6,434 bases of DNA, from the NCBI GenBank assembly GCA_902787595.1, contig CADAHD010000294.1, positions 1 through 6,434 of the forward strand. The letters run 5' to 3'. Positions within the stretch are counted from its first letter, which is position 1. The number at the start of each line of letters is the position of its first letter. This DNA is from an uncultured Lachnospiraceae bacterium. Its GTDB lineage: Bacteria > Bacillota_A > Clostridia > Lachnospirales > Lachnospiraceae. Made by a program: the position numbers and the translations under genes. Positions 1 through 5,404 of this stretch are shown here, piece by piece. The notes under the pieces are model-generated. The model had not been told where the DNA came from. It made no database searches and saw only the letters and a list, made by a program, of their open reading frames with translations.

Positions 1-8
1 CATATTTT

Positions 9-866
9 TTGAATATCTTTTCGATTGCAATAGAATTTCTGATGGCATTTAATATCCTGATGATATGCAAATGCTTTTTCGGGAGAGATATAAAGATCAG
101 GAAAGCTACAGTTGTCCTGCCCTGTGTATATCTTGCGATCAGAGTGGTGCTGAACATAACGGTATTTGTGAGCAATCTGATCATCGCACACAATGATCCC
201 TCTGCGATGTTTGATGTAAACTATGATGCTCCGGAAATCGTCATCATGAAGCTGATAAATATCGGGATAAATATCACAATCACCGTTATCATGGTGGGGC
301 TGGCATATCCCAGACACAGACTGCTGCATGGAGTGGAAGCCTATGTTATGATTATTTTTATCGAGCTTTATATGCAGATGTTAGTCTCACTCTCCCTTGC
401 TTTTTTTGATGATGATATAGAAACTTATATGTTCAGGGATACCGGAGGGCTTGCGGCGGAGAATACAGCATATCATATGGCCTACTTCTCACTGGTGGTT
501 GTTTTATTTTTTATCCTGTATTTTGGTATGTACAGAAAAGGAAACAGTATGTATATAAAAAGGCGCTACAGGATATTGTTCGTGGTCTGGGAATTTATTC
601 TTATACTATCGCTGGCTGTTCCACTGGAAGAGGATACGACCAAAATGGAGATGTATACCATTATGGGAAGGCTGCTGGGGGTGATGTATCCTTTGCTGGG
701 CGTTGTATTTCCGCTCCTTATAGTGATCCTGATATCGCGAAAAAATATCATGGAAAAAAACCTTCTGCAGGAGAACTATATCGCGGCGGAGCTTGAGTAT
801 ATAAGCCAGTATAAAAAAAGCCAGGAAGAGACCAGGAAGAGACCAGGGCATTCCGCCATGATGTGA
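9..866 (+). CDS. AgrC-like sensor histidine kinase, N-terminal membrane part (frameshifted)
   Basis: This is the membrane sensor half of an HPK10/AgrC-type histidine kinase, which would bind an extracellular signal (often a peptide) and pass it to a LytTR response regulator. About seven hydrophobic segments are visible, near residues 4-23, 33-60, 79-99, 109-133, 157-175, 187-206 and 222-243. A charged helical linker follows (SRKNIMEKNLLQ, then ELEYISQYKKSQEETR), typical of the dimerisation region just before the H-box. The reading frame then derails: after QEETR it reads KRPGHSAMM and stops. The next frame carries on as QEETRAFRHDVINNL, which is the expected H-box. An 11-bp tandem duplication at 822-843 explains the shift; removing one copy gives a single 472-residue kinase. 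The start used is TTG at 9. The frame is open to the left edge, so the true start could lie outside the window. Family assignment is firm; whether the protein is functional is doubtful. Confidence 0.85.
   Translation: MNIFSIAIEFLMAFNILMICKCFFGRDIKIRKATVVLPCVYLAIRVVLNITVFVSNLIIAHNDPSAMFDVNYDAPEIVIMKLINIGINITITVIMVGLAYPRHRLLHGVEAYVMIIFIELYMQMLVSLSLAFFDDDIETYMFRDTGGLAAENTAYHMAYFSLVVVLFFILYFGMYRKGNSMYIKRRYRILFVVWEFILILSLAVPLEEDTTKMEMYTIMGRLLGVMYPLLGVVFPLLIVILISRKNIMEKNLLQENYIAAELEYISQYKKSQEETRKRPGHSAMM
822..847 (+). repeat. 11-bp tandem duplication causing a frameshift
   Basis: The unit CAGGAAGAGAC occurs at 822-832 and again, identically, at 833-843, followed by a further CAGG (844-847), about 2.4 copies in all. 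Because 11 is not a multiple of three, the second copy shifts the kinase reading frame. Collapsing one copy fuses the membrane part (from 9) in frame to FRHDVINNL and the ATPase domain. The repeat is short and perfect, as expected for replication slippage, so it may be a recent mutation, a reversible phase switch, or an assembly error. Confidence 0.9.
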
Positions 867-1438
867 TCAATAATCTGTCGCTGCTTTCTTCGATGATAAA
901 AAACGAAAAGAATAAAGAGGCGGATGCTTACCTTGAAGAGATGCTGGGAGAGGTACGCGCTATGTCGCCTAAATATATAACAGGTGATGAGATGCTGGAT
1001 TGTCTGGTCGGGATGAAGGTTTCCAGGATGGAACTGAGCGGCATAAAATTCACTCTTGACGGGGTGGCTGACGGAGGGCTTGGCATGAAGCCTACGGATA
1101 TATGCAGCATATTTGCAAATGCCCTTGATAATGCCATAGAGGCCTGTGAAAGAGCAGATGAGGATGAAAGGCTGATAAAGCTTCAGATCAGAAAGTCGGG
1201 TCAGTTCTTTAATATAAAGCTTAGCAATACCTATACAGAGAAGGATGGTAAATTAGACTTGGGAAAGCTGTTTAATGCAAAGGAGCGTATCACTTCCAAG
1301 GAGGATAAGAATCTGCATGGTTATGGTACTCAGAATATCAGATCGGCAGTGGAAAAGTATGATGGCATGATAAAGGCAGAAGCGGAGGGGGGAATGTATA
1401 CTTTATCATTGATGCTTCCAAGACCCATATCGGCGTAG
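863..1438 (+). CDS. AgrC-like sensor histidine kinase, C-terminal GHKL ATPase part (frameshifted)
   Basis: This is the catalytic half of the same kinase. The first possible start in this frame is GTG at 863, but homology extends upstream: codons 842-862 read TRAFRHD, so the phospho-acceptor His (857-859) lies before this start and would be lost from a separately translated piece. Counting from 863, the N-box is IFANALDNAIEA, with the Mg/ATP-binding Asn at about residue 86. The glycine-rich lid is HGYGTQNI at about 152-159, followed by the final strands GMYTLSLMLP. The sequence matches HATPase_c_5-type domains of AgrC-like kinases. No ribosome binding site of note precedes 863, so this is most likely the distal part of a broken gene rather than a free ATPase. 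The stop codon is followed by a 160-bp regulatory gap. Domain assignment is secure. Confidence 0.85.
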   Translation: MINNLSLLSSMIKNEKNKEADAYLEEMLGEVRAMSPKYITGDEMLDCLVGMKVSRMELSGIKFTLDGVADGGLGMKPTDICSIFANALDNAIEACERADEDERLIKLQIRKSGQFFNIKLSNTYTEKDGKLDLGKLFNAKERITSKEDKNLHGYGTQNIRSAVEKYDGMIKAEAEGGMYTLSLMLPRPISA

Positions 1439-1460
1439 GCAACGATCTGCCATTTCAGAC

Positions 1461-1523
1461 CTTTCGTGACGGGTTAAATACATTTTACGACAAAAAAAAT
1501 ACAATTAGCGACAAATATCACCT
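1461..1523 (+). promoter_or_regulatory. Three 21-bp-spaced LytTR-type operator repeats
   Basis: Three related blocks sit head to tail at an exact 21-bp period. Their cores are CTTTCGTGACGGG (1461-1473), ATTTTACGACAAA (1482-1494) and AATTAGCGACAAA (1503-1515). The shared pattern is TT, two or three variable bases, then YGAC followed by three purines. Blocks 1 and 2 also share an AAATAC tail. LytTR regulators such as AgrA bind direct repeats of about 9 bp separated by about 12 bp, which gives this 21-bp period. The blocks lie just upstream of the 1599 gene, whose operon runs towards a LytTR response regulator, so autoregulation is the natural inference. Binding itself is not shown. Confidence 0.65.
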
Positions 1524-1541
1524 AAATCTTCTTGCATGCGG

Positions 1542-1547
1542 TATAAA
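1542..1547 (+). promoter_or_regulatory. Candidate -10 element of the activator-dependent promoter
   Basis: TATAAA lies at 1542-1547, with no good -35 hexamer 16-18 bp upstream; the third LytTR-type block occupies or abuts that position. An unaided weak promoter with an activator site over the -35 area is typical of regulated promoters. The call rests on one hexamer and spacing, so it is tentative. Confidence 0.35.
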
Positions 1548-1581
1548 AGGATCATCGACAGGGTAACGCAAACAAGTAAAG

Positions 1582-1593
1582 AAAGGAGGTGAT
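1582..1593 (+). promoter_or_regulatory. Near-perfect Shine-Dalgarno that fixes the TTG start at 1599
   Basis: AAAGGAGGTGAT is fully complementary to the 3' end of 16S rRNA. Its GGAGG core ends 9 bases before the TTG at 1599. No ATG or GTG in the same frame lies nearby, so this site supports TTG as a real start for the following gene. Confidence 0.8.
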
Positions 1594-1598
1594 ATTTT

Positions 1599-2162
1599 TT
1601 GTTTGCAGCTTCATATGTAAAAGGCGGAAAGATATCGGATGTAAGGGAAAAAGACCTGGACAGGATATTTAACCTGAGTATTTACAGATTCTCGGAAGAT
1701 ATGGAATGTGTATATGAGCAGTGCAGTAAACTGCTTAAAAGAAAAGGGAAAGTATACGCTGTGTTTTTTAAAAAGAGGCTGGTCGGGCTGTATGTCCTGG
1801 AATGTATAAGGGCTGATCTTTATTTAAAACAAAAGCTTCTGATGCCGATGGATGAGCTGGTGGAAGCGGAGATCGATCAGGGAGTAAAGAGGCTTATACA
1901 TAAAGAGATCCTTAAGGGAGAATATGAAGGAGCTGTCTTTGAAGGTAATGTGCTGGGCCTGGATGAAGAGGACAGAAATAAAAAGGTCAGCATAATGGTT
2001 CCGATAATCATCTGCATGACCAATCCGATGATAGCGACTATAAGCACAAGTTTAGCCGGCAGCAGGGCCGGAGCAGTAGTATCGATCATTAATATCATAA
2101 TGATAATGTATATAGCGATCATGGCAAAAAAAGGAGGAAAGAAAAATGAAAAAAGTTATTAA
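1599..2162 (+). CDS. Unrecognised 187-residue protein with acetyltransferase-like N-terminus and membrane tail
   Basis: I do not recognise this protein as a named family. Residues 1-70 have the look of the front of a GNAT acetyltransferase fold: a charged helix region (VREKDLDRIFNL), then KGKVYAVFFKKRLVGLYVLE, which resembles the beta2-beta3 hairpin. The acetyl-CoA-binding motif that should follow is not evident. A charged middle (71-129) leads to two hydrophobic segments at about 130-150 and 158-176 and a lysine-rich tail (KKGGKKNEK), so the C-terminus is probably membrane-anchored. The TTG start is supported by the near-perfect ribosome binding site at 1582-1593. The last 17 bp overlap the CPBP protease gene, and the three LytTR-type repeats lie upstream, so the two genes are probably co-transcribed and regulator-controlled. 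It could be a partner or substrate of the protease, which is inference only. Confidence 0.8.
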   Translation: MFAASYVKGGKISDVREKDLDRIFNLSIYRFSEDMECVYEQCSKLLKRKGKVYAVFFKKRLVGLYVLECIRADLYLKQKLLMPMDELVEAEIDQGVKRLIHKEILKGEYEGAVFEGNVLGLDEEDRNKKVSIMVPIIICMTNPMIATISTSLAGSRAGAVVSIINIIMIMYIAIMAKKGGKKNEKSY

Positions 2163-3045
2163 GAGCGCAGGTGTATGTTTGCTGTTTATACTGATGTATT
2201 TTGGCATACAGTTTTTAGTCAGTATGGTTATTAACACTGTATCGGGGTATAAAGTGTCAGCCGCTCTTGTAGCGGAAGGCGTGGATGTTACAAGCGAAGA
2301 GTTTGTGACCCTTTATTATGAAAGAGCTAATGAGTTTGTAGCAGAGAATCTTGGCATCGTAAGTTTTGTATCTTCACTTATTTCCTGCGCTGTGATCTTT
2401 CTGATAGCGCTTGGCAGTAAAAAGAGAGTGGCGCGCAATGAAGGAAGAAGCTTAAGCGCCAAAGAAGCAATGGGCGGCGCAGTCAAAGAACTTGGGATAA
2501 GAAAGATATCAGCCGTAAAGACTGTTCTCTCAATACTTGCAGGCTTTGGACTAATAGCAGTGATCAATGGCGTTTTGAGTGTATTACCTTTGCCGGAATG
2601 GCTTATCAGTTCATATTCATCGGCCTCTTCTGTTATAAAAGGCAGTTCATTGATAGGGCAGATCATAGGCGTAGTGATAGCTCCCGCTCTGGCAGAAGAG
2701 ATCCTTTTCAGAGGAGTGATCCTTGGCAGATTAAAGAAAGTAATGCCTGTATGGAGCGCAGTGATCGTAAGTTCGCTTGCTTTCGCGCTGGTACACGGCA
2801 ATCCCTTATGGATAGCATATACCTTTGTGATGGGGCTTTTAGTAGCAATGATCGATGTTAAGTATGATTCCATAGTCCCCGGCATGATAATGCATTTTAT
2901 GTTCAATCTGTACGGATGCTTTGCAGCAACGCTCATGCTTCCTTTGATAGTGTATATCGGATACATCTTAATAGGCGCGGGGATCTTTGTTATGCTCCTT
3001 TCCGGCGGAATAAGCAGGAACAAAGAAAGAACAGCGCTCTGCTGA
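2146..3045 (+). CDS. CPBP-family intramembrane metalloprotease (Abi/CAAX-like)
   Basis: A 299-residue polytopic membrane protein of the CPBP (CAAX protease and bacteriocin-processing, Abi) family. All three signature motifs are present: APALAEEILFRG with Glu184, Glu185 and Arg189; FALVHG with His217; and MHFMFN with His250 and Asn254. These are the predicted metal-binding and catalytic residues, so the enzyme looks intact. Hydrophobic segments include about 8-31, 70-90, 125-147, 168-183, 203-216, 222-236 and 260-287. The ATG at 2146 has AAGGAGG 8 bases upstream and overlaps the preceding gene by 17 bp. Family members process peptides or prenylated proteins, give bacteriocin self-immunity, or act in quorum sensing (MroQ acts on the Agr system in Staphylococcus). 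Its place between an AgrC-like kinase and a LytTR regulator suggests a signal-processing or immunity role, but the substrate is unknown. Confidence 0.9.
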   Translation: MKKVIKSAGVCLLFILMYFGIQFLVSMVINTVSGYKVSAALVAEGVDVTSEEFVTLYYERANEFVAENLGIVSFVSSLISCAVIFLIALGSKKRVARNEGRSLSAKEAMGGAVKELGIRKISAVKTVLSILAGFGLIAVINGVLSVLPLPEWLISSYSSASSVIKGSSLIGQIIGVVIAPALAEEILFRGVILGRLKKVMPVWSAVIVSSLAFALVHGNPLWIAYTFVMGLLVAMIDVKYDSIVPGMIMHFMFNLYGCFAATLMLPLIVYIGYILIGAGIFVMLLSGGISRNKERTALC

Positions 3046-3073
3046 GGATACGGATATACAGTTTAACAGATTG

Positions 3074-3082
3074 TGATATAAT
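3074..3082 (+). promoter_or_regulatory. Extended -10 promoter element before the response regulator
   Basis: TGATATAAT is a perfect extended -10 (TG, one base, TATAAT). No convincing -35 lies 16-18 bp upstream, which extended -10 promoters can tolerate. Predicted initiation falls around 3088-3090, inside the left arm of the long hairpin. It could give the regulator its own transcript independent of the LytTR-type operon promoter. Confidence 0.5.
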
Positions 3083-3119
3083 ATCCGGTATCGGAAGGAT
3101 AGCTTCCGCTGCCGGATAT
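3081..3119. repeat. 39-bp near-perfect inverted repeat at the expected regulator start
   Basis: ATATCCGG at 3081-3088 pairs exactly with CCGGATAT at 3112-3119. Inward, a G-T pair and an A-T pair, one mismatch (3091/3109), then six more pairs (CGGAAG with CTTCCG) close a 5-base loop GATAG. The arms make 16 pairs in 39 bp. No T-run follows, so it is not an ordinary terminator. It overlaps the -10 box and lies where the response regulator's start codon would be expected, so it could be an operator, an mRNA control hairpin, or the footprint of a small insertion. Confidence 0.8.
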
Positions 3120-3158
3120 GTTTATGCACAGAGCCGCAGAGCGGATATAAGGGATCAT

Positions 3159-3803
3159 GTGGACAGGCTTTTTGGCAGCCTGGATGTGATGGTCGACAGC
3201 TACAGCGCTGCGCCCGATCTTATAGATAAGTTTGAAAAAAAGCCCTATGATCTGGTTTTTCTGGATATTGAGATGCCCGGGATGAACGGGATAGAAGCCG
3301 CCAGGAGATTAAGGGAACTCAGCGATAAGGTATATATAGTATTTCTTACGGGACATGTGGAATATGCGCTCGAAGGATATGAGGTAAACGCCTTAAGATA
3401 TCTTACAAAGCCGGTAAATGAGGATAAGCTTAAGGAAGTGGTTAAATATGTATCCGATAAGATGAGCGACGCACGGCATATAAGGATAAGGGTGGACGGA
3501 GAGGATATTTTTGTAAATATCAGCGATATTTATTATTTTGAAGCCCGTGATCAGTATGTGATGATATATACCAAAGATAAAGATTATCTGGTAAGATACA
3601 ATCTTTCGGATTATGAAGAGGAACTTAAAAACGACGGCTTTTATAAAACCCACAGAAGCTATCTGGTATCACTTGGAAAAGTAAAGAAACTTGCAAAGAA
3701 TGAGGCTGTCATGGAAGGCGGAGGGGCGGTCCCGGTAAGCCGCGGCGCAGCATCAGGGCTTAAAGAAGCCCTGTATGCGTACCTGGAAAAAAACGCTTTC
3801 TGA
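3159..3803 (+). CDS. LytTR-family response regulator (AgrA/LytR-like), N-terminus abnormal
   Basis: Receiver domain plus LytTR DNA-binding domain. The phospho-acceptor Asp is in DLVFLDIEMPGMNG (codon 3264-3266), the conserved Thr in VFLTGH (3348-3350) and the Lys in LTKPVN (3408-3410). The LytTR domain runs from about HIRIRVDGEDIFV to the end, with IYYFEARDQYV and FYKTHRSYLVSL. It should receive phosphate from the adjacent kinase and bind repeats such as those at 1461-1523. The start is a problem: in this frame there is no ATG, GTG or TTG between the protease stop (3045) and GTG 3159, yet receiver-like sequence continues upstream to about 3117 (YVYAQSRRADIRDHV). Starting at 3159, with an AAGGGA nearby, would delete strand beta1. 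The usual acidic pair after beta1 is absent (QS instead). The gene may be broken, truncated, or use a rare start. Family assignment is certain; the start is not. Confidence 0.85.
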   Translation: MDRLFGSLDVMVDSYSAAPDLIDKFEKKPYDLVFLDIEMPGMNGIEAARRLRELSDKVYIVFLTGHVEYALEGYEVNALRYLTKPVNEDKLKEVVKYVSDKMSDARHIRIRVDGEDIFVNISDIYYFEARDQYVMIYTKDKDYLVRYNLSDYEEELKNDGFYKTHRSYLVSLGKVKKLAKNEAVMEGGGAVPVSRGAASGLKEALYAYLEKNAF

Positions 3804-3948
3804 TCAGCTGCTTCCCTGAGCCGGTTATTATAAGATTCTATACTGCTTTTGTACATATGTTATGGTTGGTTTCGATCTGGATCGCAGCTCCGCAACATCA
3901 GCGGCAATTATGCGCAGGCGTGTCCGCTGCCTGTTTTCATGCCGTGCG

Positions 3949-3977
3949 TTGAAGAATATCGTCGAATCTGCTAGAAT
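3949..3977 (+). promoter_or_regulatory. Sigma-70 promoter giving a leaderless HipA-like mRNA
   Basis: TTGAAG (3949-3954) and TAGAAT (3972-3977) are separated by exactly 17 bp, matching the consensus at 4 and 5 of 6 positions. Initiation about 7 bases downstream falls at 3984-3985, on the ATG at 3985, and no Shine-Dalgarno precedes that ATG, so a leaderless transcript is predicted. The rest of the 3804-3948 gap holds nothing else I can support. Confidence 0.6.
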
Positions 3978-3984
3978 ACGAGCT

Positions 3985-4791
3985 ATGGATGAGAAAGGGA
4001 TCGTAAAGCTGCATACTCTCCGCAGGCTGGATATAGCCGGCAGTTCAAAGGGTGATCAGGAAAAGTATTATGACGAGGACAGGCGTGCTTACATAAAGCT
4101 TCCGTTTTACTACGAAGGGAAATACTGGAAGGATTATATGGTTGAGCATCTGTCGGGAAAGCTTTTTGAAGACGACTATACGCTGGGAATACAGATAGTC
4201 GATCAGGAGATCATTATGACGGACAAAGGCCTGCCGGCTGTCAGGTCCGCCGATTTTTGCGCTGATGATGAACAGTGGCTGTCAGTTGCGAGGATCTTTG
4301 AGCGCTTTCGCGTATATCCGGAAGATGCAAAGAGCGGAGAAGAGCGTCTGTGGCAGATCATGAATACTGCCGAGGAATGCTGCGGAATTGATCTGTCTGC
4401 GTACCTCACGGTAATGTTTGTGGCAGATCTTCTGCTGTTGAATGAGGACAGGCATTATAATAATCTGGGACTCTTGTATACGGATTCAGGCAGTTTCAAA
4501 GTGGCCCCGCTTTTTGATTTCGGACTGGGGCTGTTTGAACACGGAAGGATCTATGAGAATAAGAGTCTTAAAGAGATCGATCCCGAAAATATGAGACTCA
4601 GACCGCTTGGTGTTACAGGCCTTAAAGCGTTGGAACTTATGGCTGATCTGGGTTATCGGGAAGATATAGCTTATGTGGTCTCGGGCATACGCACGGAACT
4701 GAAAAGAGAACTCTTTCCTAATGATAATGCCTGTGAATGGTACGGATATATTTCGGATAAGCTGAGGAAGACATATGAAAGGAAGATTTGA
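3985..4791 (+). CDS. HipA-like Ser/Thr protein kinase (short, CtkA/HipT type)
   Basis: A 268-residue HipA-fold kinase. The N-terminus carries GSSKGDQEKYY followed by AYIKLPFYYEG, which fits the ATP-binding loop and Lys-containing strand of HipA kinases. The catalytic loop is LLLNEDRHYNNLG, with Asp155, His157 and Asn160 in the DRHxxN pattern. The metal-binding motif is APLFDFGLGL (Asp178). HipA proteins phosphorylate themselves and translation targets such as aminoacyl-tRNA synthetases to halt growth; the target here is unknown. It is much shorter than E. coli HipA (about 440 residues) and lacks the N-terminal subdomain, as in HipT or CtkA-type kinases. ATG 3985 is chosen over the in-frame ATG at 3862 because the promoter TTGAAG-17-TAGAAT lies between them and the 3862-3984 translation looks random. 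The end overlaps the next gene by 17 bp. No HipB-type DNA-binding antitoxin is next to it. Confidence 0.85.
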   Translation: MDEKGIVKLHTLRRLDIAGSSKGDQEKYYDEDRRAYIKLPFYYEGKYWKDYMVEHLSGKLFEDDYTLGIQIVDQEIIMTDKGLPAVRSADFCADDEQWLSVARIFERFRVYPEDAKSGEERLWQIMNTAEECCGIDLSAYLTVMFVADLLLLNEDRHYNNLGLLYTDSGSFKVAPLFDFGLGLFEHGRIYENKSLKEIDPENMRLRPLGVTGLKALELMADLGYREDIAYVVSGIRTELKRELFPNDNACEWYGYISDKLRKTYERKI

Positions 4792-5089
4792 GCTTGGCAA
4801 TCTGTCAGGCACCCTGATGAAAAATGATAAGCCCGTTTTGCGTTTCAGTTTTAATGACGGGGTATTGCAGGATAAGGAGATAATAGATCCCGCCCTGCTT
4901 CCCTTCGATATGCTGGATGAAGTCTGCCAGCGGACGATAGAGAATTTCTTTTACTACAGGGCAACGCCTCTTTCAAGACAGAGGCTTGATGAAAGTCTTG
5001 AGGAATATAATATCCCCGCTGAATACGAGGCGATGATCAGGGCGGGCAAGGGGCGATGCGCACATGATAAATACTGGCTCGCCTGCTAA
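4775..5089 (+). CDS. Small HipA-associated partner protein
   Basis: A 104-residue soluble protein. The C-terminal half reads FFYYRATPLSRQRLDESL and ends GRCAHDKYWL. The pattern R-x-x-P-x-(S/T)-R-x-x-L followed by D-x-Y-W is one I associate with the region just ahead of HipA-like kinase domains in Firmicutes and their phages, so this may be that domain as a separate chain. The first half (LSGTLMKNDKPVLRFSF) is faintly like the HipA N-terminal subdomain, the part that acts as antitoxin HipS in split HipBST systems. The ATG has GAGGAAG six bases upstream and overlaps the kinase gene by 17 bp, so synthesis is coupled. A role as regulator or antitoxin of the kinase is inferred from context; it has no visible DNA-binding motif. 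Confidence 0.75.
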   Translation: MKGRFELGNLSGTLMKNDKPVLRFSFNDGVLQDKEIIDPALLPFDMLDEVCQRTIENFFYYRATPLSRQRLDESLEEYNIPAEYEAMIRAGKGRCAHDKYWLAC

Positions 5090-5113
5090 GCGGGATACTT
5101 GCAAAAATCCCGT
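5090..5113 (+). terminator. Weak hairpin after the HipA-like cassette
   Basis: CGGGAT (5091-5096) pairs with ATCCCG (5107-5112) across a 10-base loop directly after the stop codon at 5087-5089. The following TTACTTGTTT is only moderately T-rich, so termination may be partial. It separates the kinase pair from the ridA unit. Confidence 0.4.
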
Positions 5114-5157
5114 TACTTGTTTAAAATACAGCTTTGTAATATCGGGAGGACAGTGAT

Positions 5158-5391
5158 ATGCGTGAGATGGATTTTAAGATGGAAAGACCCGGACTTCTGC
5201 AGGAAGGTCAGGAGGTTACGGTGACGGAAGGTTTGCTGCCCAGCAGTTATTACTATACTATAGACCCCTCGCTGGCTATGTCCGCGAATTTCAAACTCCG
5301 TGACAGGCTTTATGTGAATAAAGGGGTGGTAACTAAGGTACAGGAAACCCCGCGAGGGTTTTATGTAACGGTAAAGTTTGAAGATCAGTAG
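5158..5391 (+). CDS. Unrecognised 77-residue protein upstream of ridA
   Basis: I do not recognise this small protein. It is soluble, with no signal peptide or membrane segment, and alternates hydrophobic and charged residues in short stretches (QEVTVTEGLLP, LYVNKGVVTKVQE, FYVTVKFEDQ) that suggest an all-beta, SH3-like barrel. A single Met-rich, acidic start (MREMDFKMERP) precedes it. The ATG has GGAGG 8 bases upstream. Its stop codon overlaps the first base of the ridA ribosome binding site region and ridA starts 13 bases later, so the two are almost certainly one operon and translationally close. This context hints at a link with amino-acid metabolism but gives no function. Confidence 0.75.
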   Translation: MREMDFKMERPGLLQEGQEVTVTEGLLPSSYYYTIDPSLAMSANFKLRDRLYVNKGVVTKVQETPRGFYVTVKFEDQ

Positions 5392-5404
5392 GAGGAAAAG
5401 TAAA

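Noticed and set aside
1535..1591. Eighteen-codon ORF (MRYKRIID...) in the gap before 1599, considered as a signal-peptide gene
   Set aside because: It has no ribosome binding site, would start within the predicted promoter, and lacks features of AgrD or other peptide precursors.
2316..3023. Long minus-strand ORF (235 codons) opposite the CPBP protease gene
   Set aside because: It is antisense to a gene with all family motifs and a good ribosome binding site; its translation shows no recognisable domain and no ribosome binding site of its own.
2916..3158. Upstream extension of the response regulator to the in-frame ATG at 2916
   Set aside because: The added residues are the out-of-frame reading of the protease C-terminus and look random; the overlap of about 130 bp would be exceptional.
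3755..3772. Seven-pair hairpin AGGGCTT/AAGCCCT near the end of the response regulator gene, considered as a terminator
   Set aside because: It lies inside the coding sequence about 30 bp before the stop and has no following T-run.
3862..3984. In-frame N-terminal extension of the HipA-like kinase from ATG 3862
   Set aside because: The translation is Arg- and Ser-rich and unlike HipA, it has no ribosome binding site, and the promoter at 3949-3977 lies inside it.
4486..4812. Minus-strand ORF of 108 codons opposite the HipA-like kinase
   Set aside because: It covers the conserved kinase motif region in antisense and shows no domain or start signals.
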